DNA of 64,000 bases from Croceitalea dokdonensis DOKDO 023 (GTDB lineage: Bacteria > Bacteroidota > Bacteroidia > Flavobacteriales > Flavobacteriaceae), in NCBI RefSeq assembly GCF_001306415.1, contig NZ_LDJX01000008.1:62001-126000 (forward strand), given 5' to 3'. This document shows positions 17,550 through 25,369 of the stretch, in pieces; position 1 is the first letter of the stretch, and every line of letters begins with the position of its first letter. The notes beneath the pieces are model-generated. The model was not told where the DNA came from, did no database searches, and was given only the letters and a program-made list of their open reading frames with translations. The position numbers and the translations under genes were made by a program.

Positions 17550-18848
17550 TTACTGTTCTTTCAGCGGTTCAATTTTAGGGCACAACAGCCATACCGCTAT
17601 TAAAGCCATGATAGCTAATGCACCACCAATTAAAAACGCTGAAGTATAATTTCCCCCGGTGGTCAACATTGGTACTAGAATGGTTAAACCAAAAGCAGCC
17701 AGTTTTGCCGCAGTTCCTGCGAAACCCGACAGTGTTCCCACTACCTTTCCACTGAACATATCACTGGGAAGGGTCTGAACATTGCCAATTGCGGTTTGAA
17801 ACCCGAAGAGTAATACAGCCATGATGATTACTGCATTAAATGCAGAACCGGGTGCTTTTAGTAAAAAGAAGCAAGGTATCATAATGACGCACCCTAAAGT
17901 AATCACCATTTTTCTAGTTTTATTGACCGACCATCCTGAACTTAATCTATTTTGGGCCAGAATACCACCAAACCAGGCTCCTAACATGGCGCCAACATAA
18001 GGCACCCAAGCTGAAAAGGCAATTTCTTTGACATCCAGACCGAAAACCTCATTGAGGTATAGGGGAATCCAAACTATGAATAACCACCATATAGGGTCTA
18101 TTGCGGCAGAAGCCAAAATCACACCCCAACTTTCTTTATGTTTAAGTAATTTACCTGTTGAAGGGTTGTATCCGTCATCAAAATTACCGTCTTCATCAAG
18201 ATCTTGATTTTGTTGCCCTGATAAGATGTAATTTTTTTCATCTTCAGATAACCAAGGATGTTTTTCTGGTGATGATTTTACAATGTAAAGCCATGGCAAC
18301 AACCATAAAAAACCGATGAGCCCTACGCAGATAAAAATATATTGCCACGATAAGTAGACCGAGAGCAAACCGATAATAGGATACGCTACGATTCCACCCA
18401 CAGCGGCACCAGAATTAAATATTCCTTGGGCAAAAGCTCTTTCTTTTGTAGGAAACCATTCTGCATTGGCTTTGGCTGCGCCTGGCCAATTACCTGCTTC
18501 TGCAATTCCGAGAATGGACCTAAAAATCGAAAAACTAAGTAGCCCTTGCGCCATGGCATGAATCATGGTGGCAAATGACCAAACACCTATGGATAGTGCA
18601 AAACCTATACGCGTGCCGACCCAGTCGAATATTTTCCCGAATATCGTTTGGCCAGCAGCATAGGAAAGGATAAAGACTGCCGATATGGTGCCATAAATGG
18701 CCTTGGTACCATCAGCATCCATATCGGGGAATAACTCTTTTGCAATATCGGGCCACAGTGCACCAAAAGCCTGCCGGTCAATATAATTTATCACAGCGGC
18801 CAAGGCAACAAGCCCTACTACCCACCATCGTAAACCCTTAGTTTTCAT
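17550..18848 (-). CDS. MFS transporter, hexuronate-type (ACS family)
   Basis: 432 residues and about 12 membrane segments. AAVINYIDRQAFGALWPDIA and FRSILGIAEAGNWPGAAKANAEWFPTKERA are the signature regions of ExuT-like ACS transporters. A long acidic cytoplasmic loop (around residues 212-240, QNQDLDEDGNFDDGY) sits between the two six-helix bundles. It follows the FadR-type regulator by 54 bp and precedes the SDR by 33 bp. It is the likely inner-membrane importer of unsaturated uronate monomers such as DEH produced by PL17. Confidence 0.9.
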   Translation of the reverse strand: MKTKGLRWWVVGLVALAAVINYIDRQAFGALWPDIAKELFPDMDADGTKAIYGTISAVFILSYAAGQTIFGKIFDWVGTRIGFALSIGVWSFATMIHAMAQGLLSFSIFRSILGIAEAGNWPGAAKANAEWFPTKERAFAQGIFNSGAAVGGIVAYPIIGLLSVYLSWQYIFICVGLIGFLWLLPWLYIVKSSPEKHPWLSEDEKNYILSGQQNQDLDEDGNFDDGYNPSTGKLLKHKESWGVILASAAIDPIWWLFIVWIPLYLNEVFGLDVKEIAFSAWVPYVGAMLGAWFGGILAQNRLSSGWSVNKTRKMVITLGCVIMIPCFFLLKAPGSAFNAVIIMAVLLFGFQTAIGNVQTLPSDMFSGKVVGTLSGFAGTAAKLAAFGLTILVPMLTTGGNYTSAFLIGGALAIMALIAVWLLCPKIEPLKEQ

Positions 18849-18902
18849 ATTTTTAGTTGGTCTTTAATTTCTAGTTCTTATTTTACTCTAAATGACAGTA
18901 CC

Positions 18903-19604
18903 TTAAATGTTGTAACAGTATTGGTACAAGGTTTTAAAATGTATTTTCATTTTAGCCCTTGCCATTTTAGGGTTCCGTTCTTTAATGGCGTTGAAAATTT
19001 CTTGATGTTCTTGAATCCCCTTTTGTGCTAGATTTTTGTCACAAACATGGTATTTTTCAAAATTGGTGATGATTTCAGGAGTAATGATCAACATAAAGGT
19101 ATTCATGGTGCTGTTACCACTGGCCTTGGCAATGGCCAAATGAAAAAGCAAATCTTCTTGTACCGCATCTTCGCCATTTAAAACTTTTTCTTTGTAGGCA
19201 TCTAAAGCTTTTTGGAGCATTACCAAATCTTCTTCGATACGCCGTAAAGAGGCTAGTTTTACGGCTTTTAATTCCAATAGTATTCGGGTTTCCACCAAAG
19301 ACTTAAAATCAGGATCTTCAAGTTTAAGGATATCTTCTATCATGCCGTTCATGGCAATTTGTCCAATATCGGCAACGAAGGTTCCGCTTTGGGGCTTCGA
19401 TTTCAAAAGGCCATAAAATTCCAATTTTTGAATCGCCTCTCTTATACTGCCTCTGCTCACACCAAACTTCTCTGATAACATACGTTCAGAGGGTAGTTTA
19501 TCTCCAGGTTCAAGATTCTTGTAATTCATTAAATCCCTGATTTTAGAGATGATTTCATTTTGAGTTTCTTGGTTCTCTGATTTTGTAAGTAATTCTAACC
19601 TCAT
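18903..19604 (-). CDS. GntR regulator of the FadR subfamily (FCD domain), alginate/uronate regulon
   Basis: 233 residues from the ATG at 19604; a TTG at 19637 would extend into the palindromic operator and is rejected. The N-terminal winged helix is clear: GDKLPSERMLSEKFGVSRGSIREAIQKLEFYGLL around residues 30-65. The C-terminal FCD effector domain has the metal-site type pattern LLFHLAIAKASGNSTM near 150 and EHQEIFNAIKERN near 205. FadR-type proteins are usually repressors released by a pathway intermediate, here probably KDG or DEH. TGGT/ACCA palindromes lie just upstream of this gene and of PL17, with imperfect ones at susC, giving autoregulation and regulon control. Confidence 0.9.
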   Translation of the reverse strand: MRLELLTKSENQETQNEIISKIRDLMNYKNLEPGDKLPSERMLSEKFGVSRGSIREAIQKLEFYGLLKSKPQSGTFVADIGQIAMNGMIEDILKLEDPDFKSLVETRILLELKAVKLASLRRIEEDLVMLQKALDAYKEKVLNGEDAVQEDLLFHLAIAKASGNSTMNTFMLIITPEIITNFEKYHVCDKNLAQKGIQEHQEIFNAIKERNPKMARAKMKIHFKTLYQYCYNI

Positions 19605-19624
19605 AAAATGACTAACTTTCTGCG

Positions 19625-19639
19625 AATTGGTTACCAATT
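19625..19639. promoter_or_regulatory. Palindromic operator upstream of the FadR-type gene
   Basis: AATTGGTTACCAATT is a 7+1+7 palindrome 21 bp upstream of the gntR start codon. It overlaps a TATAATTG (minus strand, 19635-19642) that is one mismatch from the TAnnTTTG -7 element. The TGGT/ACCA half-sites match those at the PL17 promoter, so negative autoregulation is inferred. Confidence 0.7.
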
Positions 19640-19727
19640 ATATCTTGTTGCTTCCTATTTTAAAAAAATAATACTAAGCCCCTTTTCAGCCTAATGATGA
19701 AAACAAGTCTTGTGTGCGTTGAATTTT

Positions 19728-20099
19728 CTATTTATCGCTAAAATACGACGGCCCCTCGCCAGTTAAGAAATCTTCCCGTACTGGACTAAACGTATCGATC
19801 AATTCCCCTTCTTCCAAGCAAACCGCACTGTGCATTAAATTAGGTCCAATATATACGCCATCTCCTGCTTCAACGATTTTCTTTACGCCATCAATCTCAA
19901 ATTCAAACTTACCTGATACACAATACGTTGCTTGGGTATGAAAATGCTGATGTGGCGCTCCTAAGGCTCCCTTTTCAAATTTCACTCGTACCATCATGAT
20001 TTGATTGTCATAACCCAAGAATTTTCTTGAAACTCCGCCGCCTAAATTTTCCCACTCCAATTCTTTTGCGATGATATACTTTTCACTAAATCTGTTCAT
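19728..20099 (-). CDS. kdgF: KdgF-type cupin, unsaturated-uronate linearising enzyme
   Basis: 123 residues, a single cupin barrel. GAPHQHFHTQATYCVSGKFEFEIDG contains the His-x-His and downstream residues of cupin motif 1, and GDGVYIGPNLMHSAVCLEEGELID gives motif 2 with its His. KdgF proteins of about 110-125 residues convert 4,5-unsaturated monouronates from alginate or pectin into linear 5-keto-4-deoxyuronate, a step otherwise slow and spontaneous. It starts 14 bp after the PL17 gene, the expected partner producing the substrate, and precedes the regulator. Confidence 0.88.
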   Translation of the reverse strand: MNRFSEKYIIAKELEWENLGGGVSRKFLGYDNQIMMVRVKFEKGALGAPHQHFHTQATYCVSGKFEFEIDGVKKIVEAGDGVYIGPNLMHSAVCLEEGELIDTFSPVREDFLTGEGPSYFSDK

Positions 20100-20113
20100 A
20101 ATATGATTTCTTT

Positions 20114-22357
20114 CTATTTAATTTGATTGTAATGATATGGGCCAACCCAAGTGTATTCCTTTCCGTTGATTTTTAGTTGATGTCTTGCTTCTTTTGAGGC
20201 ATTGGTATTGGCAATTATGAATAATCGATTACCTCCTGATTTACCGGAAATAGTGATTGCCGTATAGTCTTCCGCATCTAAAACCACTTTCAAGCTGGCA
20301 ATGTTGCTAGAAGCGTTAACAGCAGATTCTGAAACGGGACTATAACTACCGTGTGCTTCCATAGTTGCAACAAAGGTGGTATTTTGGGCATTTTTTCTTC
20401 GTAGCATGAAACCGGCGTCTCTTCGTAGATTGAATTCAGGATCATTTGCCCCAATCCGTACCAAGTGTATTTCATCAGATGGGTTTGTTGCCGCTGTGAT
20501 GGTATAAAACCTACGATTGTTTAGCCAGCTGAATTGCGTGTTTCCTTCATTGGCCTTACCCTCTGCCTCAAGCCACAAATGTTGATACCCGTTTTTTTCA
20601 CCTAAAGTTTTTAGTGTTTTTGGTGTGGTGAACTCGAAATTTGTTGTGATGAGCTGTCCGAAGTAATAAAAAGGTAAGTCATATTGATTTTCCTTCTCCG
20701 AAATAATTTTCAGAATATCCAAAACAAGAGGCTTTTCAAAATCGGCATCTTTAATAAGGGCCATGGTTCTGTGCATTTCTGTTCCGGGATACGCATTTTT
20801 CTCTTTAGCACTGATGATTTGTAGGGAATCATTCTGGTTATCAAAAAAATACAGCTCAGAATGATGCTGGCTTCCAATTTCATACTTCCCCAAAAAGTGT
20901 GAAGTTTCGTTCTGAACCAATGTATTGTGGGCCACGGTTTGTTTGGCCCAAGTCTTGTTTTCTTTTAGGTAATTGCCCCCGCCTTTTTGCTCAATATTGA
21001 CAAAACGGGCCAAGCCATAATCTTGTAGGACTTCGCCTAATTCATCATAAAGGGAAAATGAAAGTTTGTCATAGTGCCCATGACTTGAACCTTGGGAGGT
21101 ATATTTAAAAACAAGTTCGAGTTCGTCATTTCGCAAAATCCCGACACCCCCTTGTTGCCCATTGGCACCATCGGACAAATTAATTGATTTTTTGTCAAAA
21201 GGTTGTTCTTTGCCATCTCTAAGGTCTATGGCAACGGCTACCCCAGAATCATCTAAAAGCACACGGCCCTGTTCTTTTGCTATGGACAATAATCCCTTGT
21301 CCTGACTACCATAATGGTAGGAAATATTTACTGCGGTAACCAATGCATTGTTATATAAAGACATGCCTTTTTGACCATCATTAAGGGGATAGAAATTGCC
21401 ATTTGCATCAGTTAGATTCAATAAGGCATTGATGGATTTTAAAAGGACACCATCTTTATATTCAAAAATCTTAGTTTCAGGCCTTACATTATTAAGGGCC
21501 GTGGCAAAGACCAAAAATGGATACATGGCGTATCGCTGATAATAAGGCCCCTCATTGTAATAACCATCAGGCGAAAAAGGTGCTTCTATATTTGCTAAAA
21601 AACCTGCTCTTCCATCTTTATTTAAAAACCCACCATCATCATCCTTTGCGGTTTTATCCAGATTAACTCCTTTAATGCCGTACATGGCCCGATCGATCAA
21701 CGCTTGATCATCCATGACCAAACCTATCATGCCGACAGCGGCATTGCCCCAAGTACTGTGGTTGTGGACGCGCTGATAAAATTGCGGACTTTCAACGGAT
21801 ATATGATCCGCAAAAGGTCTAAATAAATTCTTTTCTAATTTTTTGCGTTCTTTTTTGGTCAAATAATCATAAATGCAATCGTAAGCCTGACTAACATATA
21901 CCAACCAATTGGCATCATTTAAACACTGCCAAAATAATTTGCCTCTAGCGTAAGATTTTGTTTTAGGATGCAGCGGTAATGTCTTGTAAAGTTCTTCATA
22001 CTGCATTAGCATGTCTTTTACGTACTTAGCGTATTTTTCATCATCAAGAATTTGATATAATACGCCCGCCTTTTGAAGCACAATCCAATTTTTTTTGTGC
22101 CGTACGTGCGTATACCCACCTGAGTAATCTTTAGGAATTGGGGTGTCTATGCCTAGGGCGATTTCAGCGTCAACTTCTTCTTTCAATGTCTTTAAGGAGC
22201 TATCAAATAAGGGAATGTTACCTAATTCTGCCCTGATTTTTTCAACACCGGTCTTGGTGAGAATCAACTTGGGATGTTCTTGGCCAGTCGCTAAAGAAGG
22301 CAATGAAAAAATACTACAAACTATGGTAAAGCGCGTGAAAAGATAGTGTAGTAACAT
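20114..22357 (-). CDS. PL17 oligoalginate lyase (exo-type)
   Basis: 747 residues with an N-terminal signal (FTIVCSIFSLPSLATGQ). The first half is an (alpha/alpha) toroid: KNWIVLQKAGVLYQIL, AYDCIYDYL, and QRVHNHSTWGNAAVGMIG near residue 200, which carries the Asn-His pair of PL17 catalysis. EGPYYQRYAMYPFLVFATAL near residue 270 carries the candidate catalytic Tyr. The C-terminal heparinase II/III-like beta-sandwich includes GSSHGHYDKLSFSLY near residue 430 and WAKQTVAHNTLVQNE. PL17 enzymes release unsaturated monouronate from alginate oligomers. It is the first gene after a strong promoter/operator and is followed by kdgF. Confidence 0.93.
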   Translation of the reverse strand: MLLHYLFTRFTIVCSIFSLPSLATGQEHPKLILTKTGVEKIRAELGNIPLFDSSLKTLKEEVDAEIALGIDTPIPKDYSGGYTHVRHKKNWIVLQKAGVLYQILDDEKYAKYVKDMLMQYEELYKTLPLHPKTKSYARGKLFWQCLNDANWLVYVSQAYDCIYDYLTKKERKKLEKNLFRPFADHISVESPQFYQRVHNHSTWGNAAVGMIGLVMDDQALIDRAMYGIKGVNLDKTAKDDDGGFLNKDGRAGFLANIEAPFSPDGYYNEGPYYQRYAMYPFLVFATALNNVRPETKIFEYKDGVLLKSINALLNLTDANGNFYPLNDGQKGMSLYNNALVTAVNISYHYGSQDKGLLSIAKEQGRVLLDDSGVAVAIDLRDGKEQPFDKKSINLSDGANGQQGGVGILRNDELELVFKYTSQGSSHGHYDKLSFSLYDELGEVLQDYGLARFVNIEQKGGGNYLKENKTWAKQTVAHNTLVQNETSHFLGKYEIGSQHHSELYFFDNQNDSLQIISAKEKNAYPGTEMHRTMALIKDADFEKPLVLDILKIISEKENQYDLPFYYFGQLITTNFEFTTPKTLKTLGEKNGYQHLWLEAEGKANEGNTQFSWLNNRRFYTITAATNPSDEIHLVRIGANDPEFNLRRDAGFMLRRKNAQNTTFVATMEAHGSYSPVSESAVNASSNIASLKVVLDAEDYTAITISGKSGGNRLFIIANTNASKEARHQLKINGKEYTWVGPYHYNQIK

Positions 22358-22367
22358 CAGTTAAAAT

Positions 22368-22392
22368 TGGTTAACCAGTTTGGTTTACCAAA
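22368..22392. promoter_or_regulatory. Twin FadR-type operators at the PL17 promoter
   Basis: Two palindromes stand side by side: TGGTTAACCA at 22368-22377 and TTTGGTTTACCAAA at 22379-22392. The second overlaps the -7 element at 22389-22396. The first lies 11 bp upstream of the start codon. Their shared TGGT-N2-ACCA form and their position over the promoter core indicate repression by the neighbouring GntR protein. Confidence 0.75.
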
Positions 22393-22419
22393 AATACGCT
22401 TATTTATGGTATGGGCAAA
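22389..22419 (-). promoter_or_regulatory. Bacteroidota-type promoter for PL17-kdgF
   Basis: On the minus strand TTTG at 22419-22416 (-33) is followed after exactly 19 nt by TATTTTTG at 22396-22389 (-7), a complete match to the TTTG-N19-TAnnTTTG consensus. Transcription would start near 22383, about 25 nt before the ATG, inside the operator pair. Confidence 0.75.
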
Positions 22420-22515
22420 TTATTTACCAACTCTTTATCATAAATGGCTACCAGGAGCGTAAACTTTTCAATCGATAACCCGTTGTGCCTTTTGAATGCT
22501 TTTTAGATGTAAAAC

Positions 22516-22632
22516 CGTCAGTTCGAGTTTTTTCTGGAAGAAAAAGTATCGAGATCAAGGTTGCAATGCTAAAATTCTGATTCTCGATAATATTTCCCGA
22601 TACTTGGTATCAAAAAATCATTCGAATTGACG
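22516..22632. repeat. Degenerate nested inverted repeat
   Basis: CGTCAGTTCGAGT at 22516-22528 pairs with ATTCGAATTGACG at 22620-22632 (two mismatches). Inside, TATCGAGA at 22547-22554 pairs perfectly with TCTCGATA at 22582-22589, and AAGTATCGAG pairs with CCCGATACTT at 22596-22605 with one mismatch. The layout resembles the palindromic extragenic elements scattered in flavobacterial genomes, here decayed. Confidence 0.5.
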
Positions 22633-22766
22633 AATTTTCATCAAAATGCATAATAGGTAGCTTTGTTTAATGTTTAGGTAGATTAAAATTCATGGGAAGT
22701 AAGAAATGCTTCGCAATGGCCATATAAGAAGCTTTTTAAGCGCAACGATTTTAGGGCGCAAAAACT

Positions 22767-22798
22767 ATTGGTTAAAGAAATCATTGTCTTTACCCAAT
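22767..22798 (-). terminator. Probable terminator after PL6
   Basis: ATTGGTTAAAGA (22767-22778) pairs with TCTTTACCCAAT (22787-22798) with one mismatch and an 8-nt loop. On the minus strand it is followed by AGTTTTTG, a short U-run. It lies 68 bp past the PL6 stop. Confidence 0.5.
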
Positions 22799-22865
22799 AC
22801 TTTTAACTCAATCTTTATGCGGCTATCGCGGTAAATACGGATTTATGACCAGCGGAATTTGTCCA

Positions 22866-25178
22866 TCAATACATCAACTTAAGGGGCAGATTTTCTTGGA
22901 CCACAATATTGCCGGAATTTATGATTTCGTTATTGGAATGCGAATTGTTCTTAGCCCCCCATAAACGGGCCACCAGGTTCACCTTATTGTTTAAAAATTT
23001 GTTGTTGGCAATGTTTACATTAATGATGCCGTAGGTATGGATTAAAGTTCCATTGTTCTCTTTTGCACCGCAATTTTTAAAAATATTGTTGTTCACCACG
23101 AGATTTCCGCCTACGGTGGATTCGTCATATCCGCCACGGTAGTAATTGATGGTGTTTTTTTCGATATTCTCAAATTGGCAATTGGCAATAAATACATTTT
23201 CAGCATTGTAATCGCCTTTATCATCATTTTCGGCTGCTAAAACCAATCCGTTGCTACAGTTTAAAATCTTAGTATTCGTAAACTTGATATACTCTGAAAA
23301 TGAATATTTATAGCCGAGTAAAACATGATCAAAATCTGAAATTTCACCGCCAACAACCTGTAAATTGTACAGACTGGACATATCTCTTTGCAGACTGGCA
23401 AAGGCATATTGAGATTCAGTTCCTTTTAGATGTATGTCTTTTAAAGTAAGTTGCCCTTTAGGGTTCATTTCAAAAGCTGGTGTTTTAGCAGCACCTTTAT
23501 ACGCAATGGTGGTATTCTTTGGACCATCTGATTGTATGATTAATTTTTTATTAATCTTTAACGATGAATTGAGTTCATAGTTTTCGGCAGTCAAGTTGAT
23601 AATATCTCCTTCATTAGCTTGCTGCACGGCAGTGATTAGCTCGGCTACTGAACCAACATGATGTGTTTTAGTCTCGGTAGTTTTTGGCTTTTTGTGATAC
23701 CAATCTGGACCGTATTCAGAAACATCCATCAAGTTTGGTTTCCCGGTGTTCACGCTACAAATAGCGCCAACTGAGTTATTTTCTTTTCTCGAATTACCAA
23801 ATACGTCATGTTTAATTTGGTCAAATTCAAAACCAGCATACGGTTCAATACTCGATAAATTAGTAGCTGGCACATATATATACTCTTCTAACTTTGAAAT
23901 TGAAAAGTCGCTAGATATGAAACCCTCAAGTGGCTTAAATGCAACATCTTGGTTATTGATCACATTGCTTTTAAAATGGATTCCGTCTAAAGAATCATGT
24001 GCAACAACGGGCTGTTTGTCTCTATTCTCACTGTAAATAAGATTATTGGCAACTATAGTTCTAATAGGTCTTTCAGACCTGATTTCTGAGGCAGGAAGTA
24101 CATCTCTTTGATCTGTATTAGACCCCACACCAAATTGTAAGGGTTCGATGCAATTTATCCAAGAATTATGAGCCACGACCACATCAGTTACTTGAATATA
24201 TCTGTTGAGCGGCGATTTATGAATACCGTTCATTACCGCCAAGGGACTGCGGAATACTTTTCCTTTAAGGTTGTAGAAATAGTTGTTGGTAACCCAATGG
24301 CCAGTACCAATTAATCGGATACCGCCAATTTGCTCCGAATTTTCATCCCCAATGAAATAATTTCCATCGATGGTGCAATAATTGCCATGACGCGTTACCA
24401 ATGAACCTTCACTTTTGTAAAACACATTGTTACGAAATTCATTGAAATTGGTTTTACTTGAAATGATTTCTACCTCTCCGTTACAACGATCAAAAAAATT
24501 GTTTTCAACTAGGGTATAACTTGGTGCCATAGACGTATAGCTATTGCCAATCTGAATGGTTTCAGCACTGGGGCCGCCCTTGGGTGGTCGTGGCCCAAAA
24601 TAATTGTTCGTGATTTTATGATAGTTCTTGATACTCCTATTCCCTTCTAAATCCACCCGAACCGTAGGGCCTCGGTTAGACTTCCCGGCGATATAACAAT
24701 GGTCTAGTTCATTATATCGCCCTTTTAATTGCACCCACACATCGGTCTCATTTCGTTGCGCCTTGTTATAGTCGACAATCACACAGTTTGTTACTTTAGA
24801 ATGGTTGGCAACGGTATCTTTGTCCATGGCGAATTCGATGACCGCTCGGGAAGGAGACGAACCATTGCTAAATTTAAGCCCATCTACCACCAAATAGTCA
24901 CCACCTAATTTTAAATCAGATTTCCCACTAAGGATAACCTCTCCCGCTGTCTCCGCCTTTAATGAGATTGGTTGTTCTTCAGTACCGTATCCTACAAAAC
25001 GGATTTCAACATCATTCCATTCACCATTGGCCATTACAATGTCATCGCCTGGTTTTGCCCTTTGAATCGCTTCATTCAATCCAGCGATGTCTTTCACATA
25101 AACCTTCTCATTTTCAGCATTCTTATTACAAGATAAAACTGTGAAAATCACATATATAATCAGCAAGTTTTTTTTCAT
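22866..25178 (-). CDS. PL6 alginate lyase lipoprotein (chondroitinase-B fold)
   Basis: 770 residues from the ATG at 25178, which gives a lipoprotein signal (MKKNLLIIYVIFTVLSC); the longer start adds 19 residues with no export logic. Residues about 20-420 form the parallel beta-helix typical of PL6. DHCYIAGKSNRGPTVRVD supplies the catalytic Lys and YFGPRPPKGG the catalytic Arg; AETIQIGNS replaces the commoner NGGE-x-IRIG. A second beta-helix-like half runs to the C-terminus with right-handed repeat texture (FENIEKNTINYYRGGYDEST, NNNIFKNCG). Two-domain PL6 enzymes cut alginate (MG or G blocks), though dermatan cleavage also occurs in the family. It has 191 bp upstream to the GH2 gene. Confidence 0.92.
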   Translation of the reverse strand: MKKNLLIIYVIFTVLSCNKNAENEKVYVKDIAGLNEAIQRAKPGDDIVMANGEWNDVEIRFVGYGTEEQPISLKAETAGEVILSGKSDLKLGGDYLVVDGLKFSNGSSPSRAVIEFAMDKDTVANHSKVTNCVIVDYNKAQRNETDVWVQLKGRYNELDHCYIAGKSNRGPTVRVDLEGNRSIKNYHKITNNYFGPRPPKGGPSAETIQIGNSYTSMAPSYTLVENNFFDRCNGEVEIISSKTNFNEFRNNVFYKSEGSLVTRHGNYCTIDGNYFIGDENSEQIGGIRLIGTGHWVTNNYFYNLKGKVFRSPLAVMNGIHKSPLNRYIQVTDVVVAHNSWINCIEPLQFGVGSNTDQRDVLPASEIRSERPIRTIVANNLIYSENRDKQPVVAHDSLDGIHFKSNVINNQDVAFKPLEGFISSDFSISKLEEYIYVPATNLSSIEPYAGFEFDQIKHDVFGNSRKENNSVGAICSVNTGKPNLMDVSEYGPDWYHKKPKTTETKTHHVGSVAELITAVQQANEGDIINLTAENYELNSSLKINKKLIIQSDGPKNTTIAYKGAAKTPAFEMNPKGQLTLKDIHLKGTESQYAFASLQRDMSSLYNLQVVGGEISDFDHVLLGYKYSFSEYIKFTNTKILNCSNGLVLAAENDDKGDYNAENVFIANCQFENIEKNTINYYRGGYDESTVGGNLVVNNNIFKNCGAKENNGTLIHTYGIINVNIANNKFLNNKVNLVARLWGAKNNSHSNNEIINSGNIVVQENLPLKLMY

Positions 25179-25369
25179 TTCAGAATTATTTGCAACGTTT
25201 GGTAGGCAAGAAGCCAATAATGAGCTTGGATTCATTTTTGTTGATTTTACTGCCTGTCACTTTTAATGGTGGCCTACGTCCCTAAAACTATTACCTATCC
25301 AAGAAAAAAAGTGCCATAGCCCTAGGGCAAAGACCATAACATGGAACAAAACAACATCTCAATACACTA

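Larger units (their letters stand above)
22358..22865. other. 508-bp intergenic region between PL6 and PL17 genes
   Basis: No credible coding frame. It holds, in transcription order on the minus strand, a probable terminator (22767-22798), a degenerate nested inverted repeat (22516-22632) and the PL17 promoter with two operators (22368-22419). The rest is AT-rich with no feature I can name. It separates PL6 from the PL17-kdgF transcript. Confidence 0.7.

Noticed and set aside
25319-25328. Palindrome GCCCTAGGGC downstream of GH2
   Set aside because: Only 10 bp with no loop or U-run and no second copy nearby, so neither a terminator nor an operator can be argued.
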